A DNA stretch of 31,640 nt, taken from positions 1 through 31,640 of the IMG/VR virus record IMGVR_UViG_3300029309_000193; one strand, 5' to 3'. The notes below the pieces were generated by a model. The model was not told the DNA's origin. It made no database searches and was given only the letters and a program-made list of their open reading frames with translations. This stretch comes from a virus. This document shows, piece by piece, positions 30,832-31,640 of the stretch; position 1 is the first letter of the stretch; each line of letters starts with the position of its first letter. Made by a program: the position numbers and the translations under genes.

Positions 30832-31640
30832 CTACCCCTTTTTTAATTCATCAATTTCTGCTTTTAAGTCTTTAATTGCCTCAATCAAGACTGCTGTAAG
30901 TTTACCATAATCTACTGATTTTGTTTGCATTTCATCATCAGCAGTTAAAACAACCTCTGGAACAATAGCCTCCATGTCTTGTGCTAGTACACCTACTTTT
31001 GTTTTTGCATCATCTTGGTCGTTTCTTTTGTAATAAACACCTTGCATTTGCATAACTTTTTCTATGCCATTTTCTATATTAGAAATATCTGTTTTTAATC
31101 TTTTATCAGAAAAGGCAGTAACATCATTATTAAATGTCGCCGCTCCAGCCGCTGACATATCAAGTCTAAGTGCAGTAACAACAGAACCACCATCATTCCC
31201 TTTAATTTCAATATCTTGGTCTTGAATAGGATTTTTGATTACAAAAAAGCTTGAAGAATTTGTTAGCTCTCCAAAAACAGTTCCATTATCAGCTAATTTT
31301 ATATCAGCACCATTAGCATCAAGAGTAAGGTCTCCACCTACGTCTAATGTTAAATCACCACTATCAGATATTGTAGAACCATTAATGGTAATATCATCTA
31401 CAGTTAATGTTGTGAGTGTTCCTAGTGATGTTATGTTGCCTTGAGCCGCAGTTGACAAAGTTCCTGCAAGTTCTCCACCAGAACCATAGATAACAGCTTT
31501 GCTATTAACAACAGTGTTAGCACTAGAACCATCAAGTAAATTTAATTCTGTTGCAGTAGATGTAACAGAGGTGCCATTTATAGATAAAGCATCTGTTTCC
31601 GTAGTACCATTAACATCTATACTGCCCTCTAAATCAATAT
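30832..31640 (-). CDS. Tail fibre with S74 intramolecular chaperone/protease (5' end beyond window)
   Basis: The frame is open from the right edge to its stop at 30832, so only the C-terminal part is seen. A repetitive beta-rich fibre region (DGSSANTVVNSKAV, LTTLTVDDITINGSTISDSG, DLTLDVGGDLTLDANG) leads to the S74 domain, beginning FSDKRLKTDISNIENGIEKV. It uses the conserved Ser-Asp-x-x-x-Lys motif for autoproteolysis that releases the folded trimer. The end is coiled coil (LIEAIKDLKAEIDELKKG). A TTG at 31458 is not the true start. It probably adsorbs to the host cell. Confidence 0.85.
   Translation of the reverse strand, partial: IDLEGSIDVNGTTETDALSINGTSVTSTATELNLLDGSSANTVVNSKAVIYGSGGELAGTLSTAAQGNITSLGTLTTLTVDDITINGSTISDSGDLTLDVGGDLTLDANGADIKLADNGTVFGELTNSSSFFVIKNPIQDQDIEIKGNDGGSVVTALRLDMSAAGAATFNNDVTAFSDKRLKTDISNIENGIEKVMQMQGVYYKRNDQDDAKTKVGVLAQDMEAIVPEVVLTADDEMQTKSVDYGKLTAVLIEAIKDLKAEIDELKKG

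Noticed and set aside
1-31640. CRISPR array, insertion sequence, integrase or attachment site
   Set aside because: No regularly spaced direct repeats, no transposase or integrase motifs, and no tRNA gene or duplicated att-like sequence were found.

Overview
This window is most of the genome of an AT-rich tailed phage, probably marine. It has a P22-type portal, a large terminase, three long ejection-type virion proteins, a GH24 lysozyme and a tail fibre ending in an S74 autoprotease, which together suggest a short-tailed (podovirus-like) virion. The holin is of the GTA/3TM type common in Alphaproteobacteria. Many proteins read like those of marine metagenomic phages, including a glycine-rich tail adhesin with an N-terminal MAIPSSGSIAM motif, an EF-hand membrane protein and 2OG-Fe(II) oxygenases. 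A low-GC marine alphaproteobacterial host such as a Pelagibacterales relative is an inference. I see no integrase, tRNA, DNA polymerase or CRISPR array.

Layout. (1) 1-7879, minus strand: transcription runs leftward from a small HTH regulator through a DUF1064 nuclease, an O/DnaD-like replication initiator, a T7-type primase-helicase, small proteins, a ParB-like protein, a TET-associated-type glycosyltransferase, small and large terminase, and the portal, which runs off the left edge. (2) 7880-7985: divergent control region. (3) 7986-15762, plus strand: recombination cassette (PD-(D/E)XK nuclease, ERF annealing protein, SSB-like protein, HTH and HNH proteins), then small accessory genes, a DUF932 protein and a lipoprotein. 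Non-coding gaps here carry promoters, an operator-like palindrome and several hairpins. (4) 15763-15849: convergent, structured gap. (5) 15850-31640, minus strand: from right to left, tail fibre (cut by the right edge), glycine-rich adhesin, three consecutive 2OG-Fe(II) oxygenases, a lysis/membrane cluster of very small genes, lysozyme, then tail and ejection proteins.

The portal exits on the left and a tail fibre enters on the right, both on the minus strand. The unseen capsid genes therefore probably join the two ends in a circular or circularly permuted genome.

How it works together. The initiator gene contains three 17-bp iterons beside AT-rich DNA. This suggests a lambda-like origin inside the initiator gene, with the primase-helicase made from the next gene and the host polymerase copying the DNA. 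ERF, nuclease and SSB-like proteins would handle recombination and concatemers. The terminase packages DNA that may carry glucosylated or otherwise modified bases, given the TAGT-like glycosyltransferase. Holin, lysozyme and small membrane proteins release progeny. The most interesting parts are the in-gene iterons, the glycosyltransferase with no TET/JBP oxygenase in view, the run of three divergent oxygenases, and the GC-rich hairpins of the plus-strand module.
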